NCBI GenBank assembly: GCA_947034895.1
Contig: OX344761.1
Coordinates: 24,316,863-24,380,862, forward strand
DNA: 64,000 nucleotides
Direction: 5' to 3'
DNA from: Rhytidiadelphus loreus
Taxonomy: Eukaryota; Streptophyta; Bryopsida; Hypnales; Hylocomiaceae
Shown in pieces: positions 60,523-64,000 of the stretch (the stretch's first letter is position 1; each line of letters begins with the position of its first letter). The translations under genes were made by a program, and so were the position numbers. A model generated the notes under the pieces. That model made no database searches and was not told the origin of the DNA. It worked only from the letters and a program-made list of their open reading frames with translations.

Positions 60523-60738
60523 AAGAGGTTGTGGTCCTCACTTGTGCCCATCCCAAAAACATAACAAAGAATGTAATATTAGTGAGGATGCAACGGGTGT
60601 CTTCAGACCACAACGCTTGTTATCGCTTTTACAAGTTGCAAAAAAATAAACAAAGCAAAAAAATCCACAAAACAAGCAATCCACAGTCAAAATATCTCTC
60701 TGAACCTGGTTAAAGCTTGCCCACTGTGACTGAGCCAT
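60523..60738 (-). CDS. Possible small protein, module T copy b, 66 residues
   Basis: A minus-strand frame runs from ATG (60736-60738) to TGA near 60538. It starts MAQSQWASFNQ, has a hydrophobic middle (FCGFFCFVYFF) and ends PVASSLILHSLLCFWDGHK. The copy at 61695-61912 ends in the same frame and at the same stop (VASSLTCNLLSCSWDGHR), with amino start MALSQ. Amino-acid changes between them are partly conservative, hinting at past selection. I do not recognise a family. It may instead be a spliced or non-coding transcript: AG dinucleotides align at the start of the shared part. Confidence 0.35.
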
Positions 60739-61694
60739 GATGTATCAAAAATCAATTTAGGAAGCCAGAAAAGAAACGGGCGTAGAGCTACAGTGTAGAC
60801 AGCCAACTTTATATTGTATCTCAGTGTGAAAGAAAACAAACGAGTAAAGAACTCCAAAGCTCTGTATAAAAGCAAGTTTTGCAGGAGTTTTATGTTGGTC
60901 GGATTGTCAGTCGATCAATGGCTAGGAAAGGGCGCTAAAAGTTTCAAAAAAATGAATTGATTAAAAAACCCGTGGGAAATCACCTAGTTAGGCCGGTGAT
61001 CATGTGAGATTAGTATATGGCCACCATATTAAGCAGGCATAGGAATCGATCCATTCAATCAGCCCTGCTGGTATGTCCATTAGTTTAATGAGCTGTTCAC
61101 CTAATCAGAACTCCATCCTTTGATTTTCCTGGCCATTTAAATGTCTGCACTACTGGCAGAAATATTCTTTTGGTCAGTTATACATAGTGTTCAGTACATA
61201 CCTTATGTGTGTATGCTGAAGGTCTAAGTCATTTTAAGCTATTTCAAGCATTTGATATGTTTTTCTAATATCCATATTTCTTTATGAAAAAATGATAATA
61301 TGAAAATATCAGAGAATTACATCTTCTTGATTCCCATACTTGGATATGGAATCTTAAAAAAAAATAAAAAATAGTTTCATGGTACATCCCAAGAACTGGG
61401 CACTCATCTGATCGTTTTGTGTCACAAAGTATCTGTAACTTAACACGTTTAAACTTGACTATGACTGGAAAAAGAGCTTATATCAGGGCTAAAGAACAAG
61501 ATGTACATTATTCCACTCAATCATACAATTTTTGGCAAGGCAAAAAGAGAGATCATAGACAATAGCAAATGTCTATACAAGCAATGTTTCATAAGACAAT
61601 AAAAAGATACAAATAGCAATACATCTTTTTATTCAAAAAAATGAGCGACAAGTAGTAGTGGGATTGAAGTTTTTGCAAATAATCGTCCAAAACT

Positions 61695-61912
61695 CTCCAA
61701 GAGGTCGTGGGCCTCACCTGTGCCCATCCCAAGAACAAGACAACAAATTGCAAGTTAGTGAGGATGCAACAAGCTTCTTCAGCCCACGTACGTGTGTTAT
61801 TGCTATCACAAGGAGAATAAAAAACATGCAAATCCTAATATCCCAATAACACTCAAAATCCAACAAAGATCCTAAGCCACCTGTGAAGTTGTAGTTTGAG
61901 ATTGTGACAAAG
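61695..61912 (-). pseudogene. Module T copy c, interrupted
   Basis: Begins MALSQSQTTTSQ on the minus strand, then meets TAG. The distal part, AITHVRGLKKLVASSL and onward to WDGHR-TGA, is open. If unspliced it is broken; if an intron lies between (CAG|GTGGCT to GATAG), the join needs checking. The spacing between copies b and c is about 1.17 kb. Confidence 0.35.
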
Positions 61913-62260
61913 CCATAGTCCTGTAGCCGTAAGACAGCACTCAGAAACAGAGAGGGTATTGATTTAGCAAAATGTTAAAGACTAACAAACTGCTGAAATG
62001 GTCTTTGTAACTTAGCTTACTCCCAATCTTTACATCCCTGGTGGTATCATGGTTCCGTTTAGATGGACTTTAGCAATCCATGGAGGTACATGCCCTGTAT
62101 GTTTCAGTCTTAAAGTTTGGCAGTAATGGGGCTCATTACTTTGAGCATACAAGGGCTCCATTAATTGACTATTTGAGGCCAGCTCATGTGCTTGATGCAA
62201 GCTGCTTGTTGATTTAGTCAACAACTTAGATGAAGCTTTGGAGGTGTAATAACCAGCCTG
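61913..62260. other. Stretch flanking the LINE insertion
   Basis: No gene recognised. GTGTAATAACCAGCCTG lies next to the LINE tail and may be one copy of its target duplication; the other copy would lie beyond the window. Confidence 0.4.
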
Positions 62261-64000
62261 TTTTTTCTTTTTTTTTGACACAAATAAAAGGAAACCTTTA
62301 CTGCATGGGGAAAAAGAAACAAGGACGTCAGCCACATGTGGCCTGACAGGAGAGGAAAGAGGGAAAAAAACAGAAAAACAGAAAAACCAAACGGACATGC
62401 AACCAGGCAGCGGAGACCGGGGGACCCCGAACACATCAAGGCACGGCAAGGGCAGAGGCACCAAGCGGCCGGCAAGACAGGGCCACCAGCTCCCCAGACA
62501 GGAGTTCAAGGTGGCTCAAAGACGAATCCAGCACTGGGACCGGAGGGAGCCCAAAGTGGTTGGCTGCCATTCATCGAAGCGAAGATGTCGAACTTGCACC
62601 TCCGGCTGATGAAATCCATAAGAAGCTTACGCTGCAGATCAGGAGATCTCCTCTTCTTGCGAGTGACATTGGCCCATTCGAGCCTCCCGTAATCTATAAG
62701 GCCCACCCAGATATGGTGCATCAGTCTTTCGTCAGACCAAGTTTGGAGGTTGAAGACCCTCTCATTCCGTTGAATCCAAAGAGACCACAGGACCGTGGAT
62801 CGGAGCTCCACCCAAATCCTTTTAACAGGGTTGAATTTACGTGGAATGCTGACCGAGAAGATACCTTGGCGCCAGGTGAGCGGCCGCCATGGGCCTCTTG
62901 CGTCCTTCCCCGCCAAGAGGGTGTTCAAAATATGGATGGCCCATTGCCAAGCTTTGCGTGCAGTTGGACACTCCCAAAACCTGTGCAAGATGGTTTCCTC
63001 AATCTGTCTGGGGCACATCGGGCAGTTTGAATCGATGGAATCATCGATTTTACCTCTCCAATGGTTAACTACGACTGCTTTGTGCCAGACAAGCCACAAG
63101 AGACCCGCTTCTTTCCTTTTCCTGTCCTTTGGCCAAACCGATTTCCACTGCAGTCTAAATTCTCCTGGGAGGAGACCTGACCACTTTTTTACGACTGGAT
63201 TGGGGACAATGTGCTTCCTTCTCAGCATCCGCCTCCCCAAGCTGGCTGTGAAGTTCATCAGTGGGACTCTTTCCCCAATTCCATTCCACTCAAATCTGCC
63301 TGGATCCCAATCAAGGTTGTCAATTCGGCCGTAGAATAGCCAGACTGGGGATTTTTTCGGGCCTCGGCAAATTTGGGAGACTCTTACCTTGTGGAATACT
63401 CTTGGGGGGCCCATTGGCCTCCGACCTCTACTCTCTTCTGGGTTGGGGAGGAGTATTCGAGCTGTGGGTAGGACCGTGAAGTCTGGGGCCGTCCAATTCA
63501 CCGGCCAAAGGCGCGCTTGACCCCCTATCTGGGCGGATTCTCCACGCGGCACTTGAATCACCGTTTGGGGAGTGGTGGCATCTTCTTCCTCATACCACCC
63601 CACCCATTCATTCGCCTTTGCCTGGGGGAGATTGGCGGTTAGAAGGTCTCCCCATTGAGACTGGATGGATGCTACTACCGCTCTCCAGGCTCCTTCCTCT
63701 TCGGGTTTAACCCCAAATTTGGCAGTTGCTTCGTTAGCTGAGATCAGCTGCCCCTGATTTTGAGCATCCTTTATTTGCCTTAGCCCCTTTTTGTGCAGCT
63801 GGGCAGCTTTGGATTTTGAAAAACCGGGGCCGATGATAGCTGTAAAGCGGGACCACCAGAATGGTTCCACGCTTACTTCCTCCGGATTTTGGAGGCGTTT
63901 GGGAAGGATTTCCTGTACCACTTTCCTCCAAGACAGGCAAGCTCTGTTCCAAGCGGTCGAATCCTTGTGCAACTGAAACTGGGGAACAGTAAAGAATTCC
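62261..64000 (-). mobile_element. LINE retrotransposon, 3' part, cut by the window edge
   Basis: On the minus strand an open frame from the edge is followed by a 3' untranslated region of about 230 bases and an A-rich tail (T-rich on the plus strand, 62261-62276) after TTTGTGTC. No LTR is present. The long uninterrupted frame indicates a recent insertion. Other tips of the same kind occur at 782-854 and about 8900. The reverse-transcriptase core lies outside the window. Confidence 0.85.
62506..63998 (-). CDS. LINE ORF2 carboxy-terminal region with zf-RVT domain (partial)
   Basis: At least 488 codons are open to the window edge, so the start is missing. The protein would be the endonuclease/reverse-transcriptase polyprotein of a plant LINE. 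The visible part is downstream of the reverse-transcriptase palm and contains the zinc-ribbon region: CPMCPRQIEETILHRFWEC (C-x2-C, then H and C), followed by Trp/Arg-rich sequence LWIQRNERVFNLQTW typical of zf-RVT carboxy ends. An ordinary tryptophan-rich section FRLQWKSVWPKDRKRKEAGL precedes it. No stop or frameshift was seen, unlike most old copies. The stop lies at 62506 and a non-coding tail follows. It should act in the nucleus by target-primed reverse transcription. Confidence 0.88.
   Translation of the reverse strand, partial: FFTVPQFQLHKDSTAWNRACLSWRKVVQEILPKRLQNPEEVSVEPFWWSRFTAIIGPGFSKSKAAQLHKKGLRQIKDAQNQGQLISANEATAKFGVKPEEEGAWRAVVASIQSQWGDLLTANLPQAKANEWVGWYEEEDATTPQTVIQVPRGESAQIGGQARLWPVNWTAPDFTVLPTARILLPNPEESRGRRPMGPPRVFHKVRVSQICRGPKKSPVWLFYGRIDNLDWDPGRFEWNGIGERVPLMNFTASLGRRMLRRKHIVPNPVVKKWSGLLPGEFRLQWKSVWPKDRKRKEAGLLWLVWHKAVVVNHWRGKIDDSIDSNCPMCPRQIEETILHRFWECPTARKAWQWAIHILNTLLAGKDARGPWRPLTWRQGIFSVSIPRKFNPVKRIWVELRSTVLWSLWIQRNERVFNLQTWSDERLMHHIWVGLIDYGRLEWANVTRKKRRSPDLQRKLLMDFISRRCKFDIFASMNGSQPLWAPSGPSAGFVFEPP

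Noticed and set aside
62030..62509. 159-codon minus-strand frame with hydrophobic stretch
   Set aside because: It overlaps the LINE 3' untranslated region and tail in another frame and crosses the insertion border.
62560..63479. Plus-strand frames of 156 and 179 codons
   Set aside because: They are antisense to the clear LINE zf-RVT frame and have no protein features.

Overview
This is a eukaryotic nuclear window, most likely from a land plant or streptophyte alga whose gametes swim. Five things point there. A five-exon delta-tubulin gene is present, a tubulin kept by lineages with triplet basal bodies and lost in flowering plants. Introns follow GT-AG rules. TTTAGGG/CCCTAAA-type motifs occur near and inside genes. 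A broken copy of a plant-like ribosomal protein L24 is present. The right edge holds a plant-type LINE with a zf-RVT carboxy-terminal region. Short introns (roughly 100 to 700 bases) fit a bryophyte, lycophyte or charophyte better than a large-intron gymnosperm or fern, but the species cannot be fixed from sequence alone.

Layout. From 1 to 24.8 kb there is no recognisable gene: the sequence is AT-rich and full of small DNA elements, with a tandem segmental duplication at 12.4-21.3 kb. From 24.8 to 36.9 kb lies the only gene island: an RPL24 pseudogene (about 25.0-25.5 kb), two unrecognised possible exons (26.7-27.5 kb), delta-tubulin on the plus strand (27,847-30,810), and a purple acid phosphatase on the minus strand (31,982-34,992) whose eight exons join exactly into 373 codons. 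The last two converge tail to tail. From 36.9 to 62.2 kb there are again repeats, MITE-like elements, two minisatellites and a GC-shifted block (52.8-56.5 kb). From 62.26 kb to the end is the 3' half of a LINE on the minus strand.

The most unusual content is the mobile DNA. One dispersed family begins TTAACCCCTAAAG, ends in the reverse complement, sits between TTAA duplications and carries a small subterminal hairpin. Three insertions can be tested against empty sites in the paralogous duplicate inside this same window, and shorter relatives lie in two introns of delta-tubulin. A second family of TA-flanked elements shares an AGGTA terminus but varies in the rest of its inverted repeat. The two genes have no obvious functional link: delta-tubulin acts at basal bodies, and the phosphatase is predicted to be a type II membrane protein with a vacuolar-type sorting signal. 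No bacterial-type operon, CRISPR array or tRNA was seen.
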